Assembly: GCA_045616445.1 (NCBI GenBank)
Contig: JAZLGR010000004.1
Span: 62,001-126,000 of the forward strand
DNA: 64,000 bases
Reading direction: 5' to 3'
Origin: Fimousia sp045616445
Lineage (GTDB): Bacteria; Bacillota; Clostridia; Lachnospirales; Lachnospiraceae
Below the pieces are notes generated by a model, which had not been told where the DNA came from, searched no databases, and saw only the letters and a program-made list of their open reading frames with translations. The position numbers and the translations under genes were made by a program. Shown in pieces: positions 1-8,724 of this stretch. Each line of letters starts with the position of its first letter. The stretch's first letter is position 1.

Positions 1-1
1 C

Positions 2-382
2 CGCGAGTTTGAACCAGATGCTCCAAACTACACACCTAGAATTTCTGCAGTAATGCATATTGAAGAAGGTACATACAACTACGCTATGTCCATCTTAAAG
101 AGCAACAATGGCAACCCGGAAGCTTGCAACCGCTATACATTTGCTTACACAAACCCTGTAGCAGGAGAAGGACATTTCATCCACACATATATGCACGATG
201 GAAATCCATTACCAAGCTTTGAAGGCGAACCAAAATTAGTAGATACATGCAACTGCATCGATGAATATACAGATATGCTCTGGACAAGCTTAAATGAAGA
301 CAATAAAGTTTCTTTATTCGTACGCTACATCGACATTGCAACAGGCGAATATGAAACAAGAATCGTAAACAAGAACAAATAA
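2..382 (+). CDS. purO: IMP cyclohydrolase, PurO type (C-terminal part, 5' truncated by window edge)
   Basis: Catalyses ring closure of FAICAR to IMP, the last step of purine synthesis. The reading frame is open from base 2, so the gene enters from outside; about 126 C-terminal residues are visible, including REFEPDAPNYTPRIS, GTYNYAMSILK and GEGHFIHTYMHDGNPLPSF, which fit the PurO-like IMP cyclohydrolase family known from archaea and Clostridia rather than the N-terminal cyclohydrolase domain of bifunctional PurH. The next gene begins 12 bases after the stop and supplies the preceding reaction, which supports the call. An internal ATG at 53 is not the start, because coding sequence continues upstream of it. 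Family assignment is from memory of the sequence pattern. Confidence 0.8.
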   Translation, partial: REFEPDAPNYTPRISAVMHIEEGTYNYAMSILKSNNGNPEACNRYTFAYTNPVAGEGHFIHTYMHDGNPLPSFEGEPKLVDTCNCIDEYTDMLWTSLNEDNKVSLFVRYIDIATGEYETRIVNKNK

Positions 383-394
383 TTGGAGGCACAC

Positions 395-1573
395 ATGAAC
401 GAATTAGAATTAAAGTATGGCTGTAACCCTAACCAGAAACCATCCAGAATTTTCATGGAAGATGGTTCTGACCTTCCTATTGAAGTATTATGCGGCCGTC
501 CTGGTTACATCAACTTTTTAGACGCATTTAACGGCTGGTTATTAGTAAGCGAATTAAAGAAAGCGACAGGCATTCCTGCAGCTACATCCTTTAAGCACGT
601 TTCTCCAGCAGGGGCAGCAGTAGGCCTTCCACTTTCCGATACATTAAAGAAAATCTACTGGGTAGACGAAACAATCGAATTAACTCCACTCGCGAATGCT
701 TACGCTAGAGCTCGTGGTGCTGACCGTATGTCTTCCTACGGTGATTTTATCGCTTTATCTGACGTTTGTGATGTTGCAACAGCAATGCTTATCAAACCAG
801 AAGTATCTGACGGTGTCATCGCTCCAGGATACGAACCAGAAGCACTTGAAATCTTAAAATCCAAAAAACGTGGCAACTACAATGTCATCAAAATCGACCC
901 TGAATATGTACCAGCTCCACTTGAAAAGAAACAGGTATTTGGTATCACATTCGAACAGGGACGTAACGAATTAAACATCGATGAAGAATTCTTCGCAAAT
1001 ATCGTTACAGATAACAAAGACTTAACAGAAGAAGCTAAGATTGACTTAGCAATCTCCATGATCACATTAAAATATACACAGTCCAACTCTGTATGTTATG
1101 TAAAAGGCGGACAGGCAATCGGTATCGGTGCTGGACAGCAGTCCCGTATCCACTGTACACGTCTTGCAGGCGACAAAGCAAACAACTGGTGGTTACGTCA
1201 GTCTCCACAGGTTATGGGACTTCCTTTCAAAGAAGATGTTCGTCGTGCAGACCGTGACAACGCAATCGACCTTTACATCGGCGAAGAATATGAAGATATT
1301 TTAGCAGATGGCGCTTGGGAAAGAGTATTTACAGAAAAACCTGCTGTATTCACAAGAGAAGAAAAACGTGCATGGTTAGATGAATTAACAGACGTTGCAT
1401 TAGGTTCTGATGCATTCTTCCCATTCGGTGATAACATCGAACGTGCACATAAGAGCGGTGTAAAATACGTAGCACAGCCAGGCGGATCCATCCGTGATGA
1501 CAATGTAATCGAAACATGTAACAAATACGACATGGTAATGTCCTTCACTGGCTTAAGATTATTCCACCACTAA
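395..1573 (+). CDS. Stand-alone phosphoribosylaminoimidazolecarboxamide (AICAR) formyltransferase
   Basis: Transfers a formyl group from 10-formyltetrahydrofolate to AICAR, giving FAICAR for the cyclohydrolase encoded just upstream. About 392 residues, matching the monofunctional clostridial form and shorter than bifunctional PurH. The Lys-His pair expected at the AICAR transformylase active site lies in the motif SFKHVSPAGAAVG near residue 63. The frame is open from a TTG at 383, but the ATG at 395 has GGAGG six bases ahead and is the likely start. It forms an operon with purO (12-base gap). Codon use (TTA, ACA, GTA, CGT) suggests strong expression. Confidence 0.9.
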   Translation: MNELELKYGCNPNQKPSRIFMEDGSDLPIEVLCGRPGYINFLDAFNGWLLVSELKKATGIPAATSFKHVSPAGAAVGLPLSDTLKKIYWVDETIELTPLANAYARARGADRMSSYGDFIALSDVCDVATAMLIKPEVSDGVIAPGYEPEALEILKSKKRGNYNVIKIDPEYVPAPLEKKQVFGITFEQGRNELNIDEEFFANIVTDNKDLTEEAKIDLAISMITLKYTQSNSVCYVKGGQAIGIGAGQQSRIHCTRLAGDKANNWWLRQSPQVMGLPFKEDVRRADRDNAIDLYIGEEYEDILADGAWERVFTEKPAVFTREEKRAWLDELTDVALGSDAFFPFGDNIERAHKSGVKYVAQPGGSIRDDNVIETCNKYDMVMSFTGLRLFHH

Positions 1574-1577
1574 GATT

Positions 1578-2519
1578 ATGAGAAAAAGAAAACAGACAAG
1601 TATTCAGGGGGTCATCATTCTTCTCCTGACTGCTTTGATCTGGGGATGCTCCTTTGTATCTCAGAGTCTTGGGATGGAGCATGTAGGTGCATTCACCTTT
1701 AACGGCATTCGTACTGTTATGGGCGCAATTGTACTGACTCCGTTTGTCATTGCAGGCAGAAGAGGCCTTAGCAGAGCCAAACGTGACTGGACTGATTATG
1801 AACACTCCGTTCACATGGACGGAATTATTGAAGAAATAAAATATGGACTGGTTTTGGGAATTGTGTTCTTCATCGCAAGTAATCTGCAGCAGTTTGCATT
1901 TTACTATTCCACAGCCGGCAAGATCGCATTCATCACAGCATTTTATATTTTCTTTGTTGCCTTATTCGGCATGCTGATCGGCAAGAAGATATCCCGTTTA
2001 AAATGGCTCAGTGTCGTATTCGCACTGGTTGGCTTATTTTATCTCTGTATCACACCGGGCGACATGTTAAATATCAACAAAGGTGATATCTTAGCACTCT
2101 TATGTGCCCTTGCCTATGCGATTCACATCCTCTTGATTGAGCGATTTGTGGAAGAAGCAGATTCCATCACCTTATCCTGTGTGCAGTTTTTTGTGGCAGG
2201 TATCATGTCCTGCATCTGCATGTTCATCTTTGAACAGCCAAAGCTTGATGCAATCTTAGATGCCGGATTACCACTCCTTTACTCAGGTATCTTAAGCTGC
2301 GGTATTGCATATACCTTACAGATTATCGGACAAAAGCATGCAGAAGCAACGGTTGCTTCCATCTTAATGAGTATGGAATCCGTATTTGCAGTTCTGGCAG
2401 CGGCGCTGATCCTTCATGAGACATTAATCGGACGCGAAATCGTAGGATGCGCGGTGATGTTTGGATCTATTATTCTGTCACAGGTGGCGGATCGTATTGC
2501 TGAGAGGTATGGTTGGTAG
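1578..2519 (+). CDS. DMT-superfamily (EamA-type) transporter
   Basis: Predicted ten-helix inner-membrane exporter of the drug/metabolite superfamily; the substrate cannot be told from sequence. The 313 residues show two related halves: an N-terminal half beginning IQGVIILLLTALIWGCSFVSQSLG and a second half with LALLCALAYAIHILLIERF, ending in the typical VFAVLAAALILHETLIGREIVG region. It starts four bases after the AICAR transformylase stop with no clear Shine-Dalgarno sequence, so translation may be coupled. A strong hairpin lies about 120 bases downstream. The operon link to purine genes may hint at nucleobase or nucleoside traffic, but that is speculation. Confidence 0.88.
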   Translation: MRKRKQTSIQGVIILLLTALIWGCSFVSQSLGMEHVGAFTFNGIRTVMGAIVLTPFVIAGRRGLSRAKRDWTDYEHSVHMDGIIEEIKYGLVLGIVFFIASNLQQFAFYYSTAGKIAFITAFYIFFVALFGMLIGKKISRLKWLSVVFALVGLFYLCITPGDMLNINKGDILALLCALAYAIHILLIERFVEEADSITLSCVQFFVAGIMSCICMFIFEQPKLDAILDAGLPLLYSGILSCGIAYTLQIIGQKHAEATVASILMSMESVFAVLAAALILHETLIGREIVGCAVMFGSIILSQVADRIAERYGW

Positions 2520-2637
2520 GACTGTTGTTGTCCTATGGTGCTGTTGCATCGCTTCAAAAGGAAATCGTTGAGAATAGATAGAAATTTCATTTTTCTTCTT
2601 CTATTCCGGCTATCTTTCAGATAAAAAACAAAAAAAC

Positions 2638-2700
2638 GGAGCATGTCTTCTGAGTTTGAACAATTCTTGTTCACCCTCAAAAGACATGCTCCTATTTTGT
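2638..2700. terminator. Bidirectional rho-independent terminator between convergent genes
   Basis: Arms GGAGCATGTCTT (2638-2649) and AAGACATGCTCC (2681-2692) enclose a second small stem TGAACAA/TTGTTCA. T-rich sequence follows on the + strand and an A-rich run (2621-2636) precedes it, which becomes a U-tract on the - strand. It serves the DMT gene and the CDF gene. Confidence 0.85.
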
Positions 2701-2756
2701 TTTTCTTAACTGAAAGACACCTGAAATCAGAGACATAACAGGGTTTCTATTTATTC

Positions 2757-3716
2757 TCAATGCTTGGTTTTTGCGAGATCAAAGTAGCGGACATGTCTAT
2801 CAATATCCACCGGATTCACATGCACCATGACATGTTTAACCTTCGGAAACTCCCTCTCTAGAGCCTTATGCACATCCTCTGCAATCTCATGGGCCTCAAT
2901 CAGTGACATTCCGCCATCAACACCGATTTCCACGTCCACATACACCTTACTTCCGAACATTCTTGTCTGGAACATATCGATGCTGAAGACACCCTCGCGA
3001 AAGGCAATGGTTTGTTTCATCTGGATTTCAGTCTTGTAATCTAAAGATGTGTCCACGAGCTTGCTGACAGCATCCATGAAGATTTCGTATGCTGCTTTGG
3101 CGATGAATCCGCAGATTAATAAGCTGGCAAGGGGATCCATGATTGGATAACCCATGCGGGCGCCTGCGATACCGATTAATGCACCGATGGAAGATAAGGC
3201 ATCGGAACGGTGATGCCATGCATCAGCCATTAATGCAGAAGAGTCGATGGCTTTGGCATAGTATCTGGTATACCAGAACATGCCTTCCTTGACACCGATG
3301 GATATCATGGCTGCAAGAAGTGCCAGAAGGCCAGGTGCCTGTAAGTCCATATAGGAGCCGCTAACGATGTGTTCCAAAGCAGATTTACCGATTTCATATC
3401 CTGTGGCGAGCAGGATAAAAGATAATACGATTGCTGCGATACATTCTAGTCGTTCATGTCCGTATGGGTGATGTTCATCCGATTCTTTTGCGGCTATGCG
3501 GATGCCGACGATGACAATCACGGATGATAATACATCGGACAGGGAATGAATCGCATCAGAAATCATGGCACCTGAGTGTGCTACAACACCGGCCAAAAGT
3601 TTCACCACAGATAATAACACATTGCCTAAGATACTCATCTTTGAGACAAATGTGGCGATTTCTGTGAAATTTTGTCTGGATAATTCCGTACTGTTTTTCG
3701 AATTATTTTGATTCAC
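2757..3716 (-). CDS. Cation diffusion facilitator (CDF) family metal transporter
   Basis: Predicted proton-driven exporter of divalent metals (zinc, iron or manganese) in the cytoplasmic membrane. The 319-residue length is normal. It has the paired CDF metal-site motifs: SDAIHSLSDV in the second helix (about residues 52-61) and ADAWHHRSDALSS in the fifth, plus the HHPYGHERLE loop; a cytoplasmic ferredoxin-like C-terminal domain contains HMVHVNP-like histidines. The start is a GTG at 3716-3714, with GGGAGGG eight bases upstream; no better ATG lies nearby. It is convergent with the DMT gene and divergent from the DUF362 gene. Confidence 0.9.
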   Translation of the reverse strand: MNQNNSKNSTELSRQNFTEIATFVSKMSILGNVLLSVVKLLAGVVAHSGAMISDAIHSLSDVLSSVIVIVGIRIAAKESDEHHPYGHERLECIAAIVLSFILLATGYEIGKSALEHIVSGSYMDLQAPGLLALLAAMISIGVKEGMFWYTRYYAKAIDSSALMADAWHHRSDALSSIGALIGIAGARMGYPIMDPLASLLICGFIAKAAYEIFMDAVSKLVDTSLDYKTEIQMKQTIAFREGVFSIDMFQTRMFGSKVYVDVEIGVDGGMSLIEAHEIAEDVHKALEREFPKVKHVMVHVNPVDIDRHVRYFDLAKTKH

Positions 3717-3768
3717 TATTATATCCCTCCCTCAATCATTTTACTAATATAGCACAGGGATTTCGGGT

Positions 3769-3797
3769 TAGGCAATTCTAAACTTTTTTGATATAAT
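3769..3797 (+). promoter_or_regulatory. Candidate promoter of the DUF362/DUF4317-like operon
   Basis: TAGGCA at 3769-3774, a 17-base spacer, then a perfect TATAAT at 3792-3797, about 50 bases before the first start codon. Confidence 0.5.
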
Positions 3798-3850
3798 AAC
3801 TTTAACAAAGATATAAAACGAACGTATAAAACATGGATTAGGAGGATAGG

Positions 3851-4876
3851 ATGATGGAAAATAATAAAAAACCAGGAACCGGCGGCAATATCTATGTGCC
3901 TTATGAAGAACGCACAGGCAATGAATCTATTGTATATTTTACAAGAGATTTATCCGGCGCAGGTCTTCAGAAAATTTATGATCGTGTCAAAGGCAACATG
4001 ACAGGTAATGTGGCAGTAAAGCTTCACACCGGTGAAAAACACGGACCGAATATTATTCCAAGACCTTGGGTAAAATCCTTAATCGAGAAGGAATTATCCG
4101 ATGCTACCATTGTAGAGACCAATACTTATTATGAAGGTGACCGCTATACCACCGAGCAGCATAGAGAAACTTTAGAAGTGAATGGATGGACCTTTGCGCC
4201 AGTTGACATCTTAGATGAAGACGGCACTGTTATGTTACCGATCAAAGATGGCAAATGGTTCGACGAGATGTCCATGGGTAAGAATATCACAAACTACGAT
4301 TCCTTATTCGTGTTAACACATTTTAAGGGGCATACCCAGGGTGGATTTGGCGGATCCAACAAGAACATCGGAATCGGCGTGGCAGATGGACGTATCGGAA
4401 AAGCAATGATTCATACCACACCAAATCAGGACAATATGTGGGATATCAGCAGAGAAGAATTCATGGAACGTATGACAGAATCCTCTAAGGCAACGGTGGA
4501 TTACTTTGGCAAGAACATCACATTTGTCAATGTGATGCGTAACATGTCCGTATCCTGTGACTGTGAAGGCGTGGCAGCTGCACCGGTTGTGACTCCGAAT
4601 GTTGGAATCTTAGCTTCCACAGACATCTTAGCAGTGGATCAGGCATGTATCGACTGTATTTTTGCCATGAAGGAAGAGGATAACAAGGATTTTGTAAAAC
4701 GAGTAGTATCCAGACACGGCCTTCGCCAGCTTACTTATATGAAAGAACTGGGCATGGGCAATGACAAATATATCTTAATCGATATCGACAATGACGATGC
4801 GGTGATTACGTCAAAAGACGCAGTAAAAGATGTAGTACCATTTGTGTTAAAAGAAGTAACCTTTGGAGAAAAATAA
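3851..4876 (+). CDS. DUF362 domain protein
   Basis: Conserved protein of unknown function; DUF362 proteins often sit with ferredoxin domains and have been linked to iron-sulfur chemistry, but this 341-residue chain has no CxxCxxC ferredoxin motif. Recognisable stretches are VAVKLHTGEKHGPNIIPRP, LFVLTHFKGHTQGGFGGSNKNIG and the C-terminal VDQACIDCIF, where several cysteines (SVSCDCEG, ACIDC) could bind metal. GGAGG at 3841 precedes two in-frame ATGs (3851 and 3854); the second has the more usual spacing. Its stop overlaps the start of the next gene by one base, so the two are translationally coupled. Confidence 0.85.
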   Translation: MMENNKKPGTGGNIYVPYEERTGNESIVYFTRDLSGAGLQKIYDRVKGNMTGNVAVKLHTGEKHGPNIIPRPWVKSLIEKELSDATIVETNTYYEGDRYTTEQHRETLEVNGWTFAPVDILDEDGTVMLPIKDGKWFDEMSMGKNITNYDSLFVLTHFKGHTQGGFGGSNKNIGIGVADGRIGKAMIHTTPNQDNMWDISREEFMERMTESSKATVDYFGKNITFVNVMRNMSVSCDCEGVAAAPVVTPNVGILASTDILAVDQACIDCIFAMKEEDNKDFVKRVVSRHGLRQLTYMKELGMGNDKYILIDIDNDDAVITSKDAVKDVVPFVLKEVTFGEK

Positions 4877-5502
4877 TGATCAACAGGGACGATATGTTAG
4901 AACTTACCAGAAGGATGTCTCCGACCAGAACCTGCTTTACAAGAATTGCAGGCTGTTATTTGGACGAAGAGGGATATGTGGATGGAACCTTCAACACCAA
5001 CTTTTTAAATTTGAATCATCACGACAAGCAATATAATCTGAAACTGGCAAAGACAGTACCATTTGCCAAAACCAACGAAGAACTGGTGGAGTATGTATTT
5101 CCGGGGGCAGGACCAGATTCCCAGGAGATGGCCATGCTGCTCAACACCTTAAATTCCGTAGGCTTAAAGAACGACGAGATGATGGAGATTTTCTATGAAG
5201 AGCTGACTCGCAAGATGGATCTTCGCGGACAGTATGCAGTCTATCTCTTCCATGGAACCTATGATATCATCATGAAGGCATCCGACGGAACCAGGTTAGA
5301 GGATTCTGAGGAAGTGTATGATTTCCTGATCTGCACCATTGCGCCTTGGGAGGGTGATTATGTGGTGGGAACACCAAAGTATGGATTTTTATATCCATCC
5401 TTTAAGCATAGAAGCAGTGATCCCCTTCACATGGCTGTATATAGTAAGGAAGATGATCTGTTCGGACGAAATCTTGTCAAATATGTTCTTGGCATCGAAT
5501 AG
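4876..5502 (+). CDS. DUF4317-like protein, short form
   Basis: Function unknown. The N-terminal sequence MINRDDMLELTRRMSP followed by TCFTRIAGCYLDEEGYV, NFLNLN and LKNDEMMEIFYEELTRKMD resembles the opening half of DUF4317 proteins as I remember them. Those are roughly 370-390 residues, whereas this chain stops at 208, so it looks like a half-length version; no continuation of the frame is visible after the stop. The start overlaps the DUF362 stop (TAATG), with GGAG ten bases upstream. The coupling implies a shared job for the pair. Assignment is moderate because it rests on recall of the family motif. Confidence 0.6.
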   Translation: MINRDDMLELTRRMSPTRTCFTRIAGCYLDEEGYVDGTFNTNFLNLNHHDKQYNLKLAKTVPFAKTNEELVEYVFPGAGPDSQEMAMLLNTLNSVGLKNDEMMEIFYEELTRKMDLRGQYAVYLFHGTYDIIMKASDGTRLEDSEEVYDFLICTIAPWEGDYVVGTPKYGFLYPSFKHRSSDPLHMAVYSKEDDLFGRNLVKYVLGIE

Positions 5503-5564
5503 AATCTAATTTGCCAATATGAAGTTTCGATTATTAACTCTTGCAGTTTTCGCTCATATTTTTC

Positions 5565-5593
5565 TTGTATTTTAAGGTGAATACGATTATTAT
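5565..5593 (+). promoter_or_regulatory. Candidate promoter of the DUF1846 gene
   Basis: TTGTAT at 5565-5570, 17-base spacer, TATTAT at 5588-5593, about 58 bases before the start codon. Confidence 0.5.
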
Positions 5594-5650
5594 AGTTAAT
5601 ATGTAAATTTTTAAAGGTTTTTTGTTAAGATTTTTAAGGAGAATAAGACA

Positions 5651-7135
5651 ATGAAAATCGGATTTGATAATGACAAGTATCTCAGCATGCAGTCTGAACA
5701 TATCAGAGATCGTATTGCAAAATTTGGTGATAAATTATACTTAGAATTTGGTGGTAAATTATTTGATGATTATCATGCGTCCCGTGTATTACCAGGATTT
5801 GAACCAGATTCCAAATTACAGATGTTACTTCAGTTAAAAGATCAGGCAGAAATCGTTGTTGTCATCAGTGCAGAAGACATTGAATCCAATAAGATTCGTG
5901 GCGACTATGGCATCACTTATGACATGGACGTATTAAGACTGATCGATGCTTTCCGCTCCGTAGGATTATTCGTTGGAAGTGTCTGCCTGACGAAGTTTGC
6001 AGACCAGCCAGCAGCAGAAAGCTTTGAAAAACGACTTGCTGAATTAAATATTAAGTCTTACCGTCACTACAAGATTCCAGGATATCCTGGCAATGTGGAA
6101 TATATTGTTTCCGACGATGGTTATGGTAAGAATGACTATATTGAAACAGAAAGACCATTGGTTGTAATCACTGCTCCTGGACCAGGAAGCGGTAAGATGG
6201 CTACCTGTCTTTCCCAGTTATATCATGAACACAAACGTGGCGTGAAAGCCGGCTACGCAAAATTCGAGACATTCCCTATCTGGAACATCCCATTAAAGCA
6301 TCCGGTTAACTTAGCTTACGAAGCAGCAACAGCTGACTTAAATGACGTTAACATGATCGACTCCTTCCATTTAGAAGCATATGGCGAAACAACTGTTAAC
6401 TACAACCGAGATATCGAAATCTTCCCTGTAGTGAATGCCATGTTCGAGCTGATCTACGGTGAAAGCCCATATAAATCCCCAACAGACATGGGTGTTAATA
6501 TGGCTGGTAACTGTATCTGTGACGATGATGCATGCTGCAAAGCTTCTGAACAGGAGATCATCCGTCGTTATTTCAAATGTTTATGTGACAAGCGACGCAA
6601 TGGCGAATCCAAGGATGATCAGTTCAAATTAGAATCCCTGATGCGTCAGGCGAAGGTAACCATTCGCGATCGTAAGGTTGTTGGCGAAGCACTTGCATTA
6701 GAAGAAGAAACAGGCGCTCCAGCAGCAGCACTTGAACTTCCAGATGGCACAATCGTAACAGGAAGAACAAGCGATTTATTAGGACCTTCCGCAGCCCTTT
6801 TATTAAATGCAATCAAGGCATTAGGCAACATCGATCATGATCTGAAGTTAGTATCTCCGGTTGCCATCGAGCCAATCCAGACATTAAAGATTGACTATTT
6901 AGGAAGCCAGAACCCAAGACTTCACATGGATGAAATCTTGATCGCGCTTTCCGCATCTGCAGCTACCAATGATATGGCGAAAAAAGCGTTGGAACAGTTA
7001 CCAAAATTAAAGAACTGTGAAGCGCACGTTAGTGTATTATTATCTGCAGTAGATGAACAGATCTTCAAGAAGCTTGGCATCCAGCTTACCTGCGAACCAA
7101 AATACGAAGAAAAGAGAATGTATCATAAACATTAA
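5651..7135 (+). CDS. DUF1846 (UPF0371) family protein
   Basis: A well conserved family in Clostridia and streptococci with structures but, as far as I know, no settled function. The full 494 residues are present: KLYLEFGGKLFDDYHASRVLPG near the N terminus, IRGDYGITYDMDVLRLID, the glycine-rich VVITAPGPGSGKMATCLSQL (a P-loop-like GPGSGK around residues 180-186), FETFPIWNIPLKHPVNLAYE, and GRTSDLLGPSAALLLNAIK. It is monocistronic, with AAGGAG 10 bases before the ATG and its own promoter and terminator. Cysteine-rich CICDDDACC (about residues 290-298) is a possible metal site worth noting. Confidence 0.93.
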   Translation: MKIGFDNDKYLSMQSEHIRDRIAKFGDKLYLEFGGKLFDDYHASRVLPGFEPDSKLQMLLQLKDQAEIVVVISAEDIESNKIRGDYGITYDMDVLRLIDAFRSVGLFVGSVCLTKFADQPAAESFEKRLAELNIKSYRHYKIPGYPGNVEYIVSDDGYGKNDYIETERPLVVITAPGPGSGKMATCLSQLYHEHKRGVKAGYAKFETFPIWNIPLKHPVNLAYEAATADLNDVNMIDSFHLEAYGETTVNYNRDIEIFPVVNAMFELIYGESPYKSPTDMGVNMAGNCICDDDACCKASEQEIIRRYFKCLCDKRRNGESKDDQFKLESLMRQAKVTIRDRKVVGEALALEEETGAPAAALELPDGTIVTGRTSDLLGPSAALLLNAIKALGNIDHDLKLVSPVAIEPIQTLKIDYLGSQNPRLHMDEILIALSASAATNDMAKKALEQLPKLKNCEAHVSVLLSAVDEQIFKKLGIQLTCEPKYEEKRMYHKH

Positions 7136-7158
7136 TCTGAATTTATAAAAATCAAAGG

Positions 7159-7188
7159 GAACCAGTATTTTATACTGGTTCTTTTTTT
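7159..7188 (+). terminator. Rho-independent terminator after DUF1846
   Basis: Stem GAACCAGTA / TACTGGTTC (7159-7181) followed by seven T residues. Confidence 0.9.
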
Positions 7189-7256
7189 GGTTTTCCTTTA
7201 CAATTAAAGTTCAGGGTACATATCATATGTACAAATTTTACATGAAGGATAAAACA

Positions 7257-8606
7257 ATGAACAAAAACAACAAGTATGAAATAGATATGGTCAATGGACC
7301 ATTATTCTCAAAACTGATTATCTTTGCTATCCCCCTTGCGCTCTCGGGGATGCTGCAGCTGCTCTTTAATGCGGTGGACATCATCGTGGTGGGCAGATTC
7401 GCCGGAAGCGATTCCTTAGCAGCCGTTGGCGCGACCACATCCCTCATCAACATCTGTATTACCCTCTTTGTGGGCATCTCCATGGGGGTAAATGTACTTG
7501 CTGGCGGTGCATTTGCAACAAAAGACGAAAAGCAGATGCAGGAGATTGTCCATACCGCTTATGGCGCAGCCATATTACTTGGTGTGATGATGGTATTTGT
7601 GGGCAATGGTATCACAAGACCGGCCCTTATGCTGATGAAAACACCAGCTGATATCATCGACAAATCAGTACTTTATATGCGCATCTATTTTCTCGGGATG
7701 CCATTTTTAATGACCTATAACTTCGGTTCTGCGGTGCTTCGTGCCATTGGGGATACAAGAAGACCGATGTATTATCTTGTCATTGCCGGAGTCTGCAATG
7801 TAATCCTGAACCTGGTGTTAGTGATCGTCTTTCATCTAGGCGTCATTGGTGTTGGGGCTGGAACTGTCTTATCCCAGCTGGTTTCTTCCATTTTAACAGC
7901 AAGGTGTCTGATCCGGGCAGAGGGAAGCTATCGATATGAGCCGAAGCTTACCCATATCAATGGAAGGGTATTTGGACGAATCTTAAGTATCGGTCTTCCG
8001 GCGGGGCTTCAGTCCATGCTGGTGAATGTATCCAACGCCCTGATCCAGTCTTCAGTCAATAGTTTCGGAACCATTGCCATCGCAGGCAATACAGCTGCCA
8101 ATAACCTGAATGGATTTTTATATATGGCATGCAATTCCATCACCCAGACAGGATTAAGCTTTGCCTCCCAGAATGCGGGAGTGAAAAACTATAAGAGAAT
8201 TGACAAAATCCTTGGTGCCTGTGTTGTCCTTGAGATTGTGTTGGAAACTGTTCTTGGGGTGTTATGCTATGTCTTTGCAAGACAGATTCTGGGTATCTAC
8301 TCAAGCGACCCTGATGTAATTGCCGTGGGAATCATCAATGTATCCATCATCTGCGTACCATATGCCCTTTGTGGAATTATGGATATGGTACCTGGGGTTA
8401 CCCGTGGTATGGGTTATTCCATTCCGCCTATGATCATTCACATCATTGGTGTGGTAGGATTTCGTTTCTTCTGGATTTTCCTTGTGTTTACCCATTTCCA
8501 CTCTCTGGAATCCTTATATATCTCCTATCCGATTTCCTGGATCATTACGGCAAGCTCCCAGTTGGTCTGCTATGGAATCCTGCGCCGAAGACTGGCCACA
8601 GCCTGA
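7257..8606 (+). CDS. MATE family efflux transporter
   Basis: Predicted twelve-helix exporter coupled to sodium or protons; natural substrate unknown. The 449-residue chain contains the family's first-helix pattern (PLALSGMLQLLFNAVDIIVVGRF), FGSAVLRAIGDTRRPM and the repeated half with GLPAGLQSMLVNVSNALIQSSV. The frame is open from an ATG at 7227, but the ATG at 7257 has AAGGA seven bases upstream and starts just before the conserved segment, so it is preferred. No regulator is adjacent. The gene uses more varied codons than its strongly biased neighbours, suggesting modest expression. Confidence 0.92.
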   Translation: MNKNNKYEIDMVNGPLFSKLIIFAIPLALSGMLQLLFNAVDIIVVGRFAGSDSLAAVGATTSLINICITLFVGISMGVNVLAGGAFATKDEKQMQEIVHTAYGAAILLGVMMVFVGNGITRPALMLMKTPADIIDKSVLYMRIYFLGMPFLMTYNFGSAVLRAIGDTRRPMYYLVIAGVCNVILNLVLVIVFHLGVIGVGAGTVLSQLVSSILTARCLIRAEGSYRYEPKLTHINGRVFGRILSIGLPAGLQSMLVNVSNALIQSSVNSFGTIAIAGNTAANNLNGFLYMACNSITQTGLSFASQNAGVKNYKRIDKILGACVVLEIVLETVLGVLCYVFARQILGIYSSDPDVIAVGIINVSIICVPYALCGIMDMVPGVTRGMGYSIPPMIIHIIGVVGFRFFWIFLVFTHFHSLESLYISYPISWIITASSQLVCYGILRRRLATA

Positions 8607-8654
8607 TCTATGACGAAAGAATGACAAATTAAGAGAATTGTAAGACTTTCTTTC

Positions 8655-8684
8655 TTGACGAAGGGCGATGCTATCCACTATGAT
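8655..8684 (+). promoter_or_regulatory. Candidate promoter of the glycosyltransferase gene
   Basis: TTGACG at 8655-8660, 18-base spacer, TATGAT at 8679-8684; the start codon follows 40 bases later. Confidence 0.5.
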
Positions 8685-8724
8685 GGAACAAATGAGAAAA
8701 TAAACAGAAATAATCGAGGTATAA

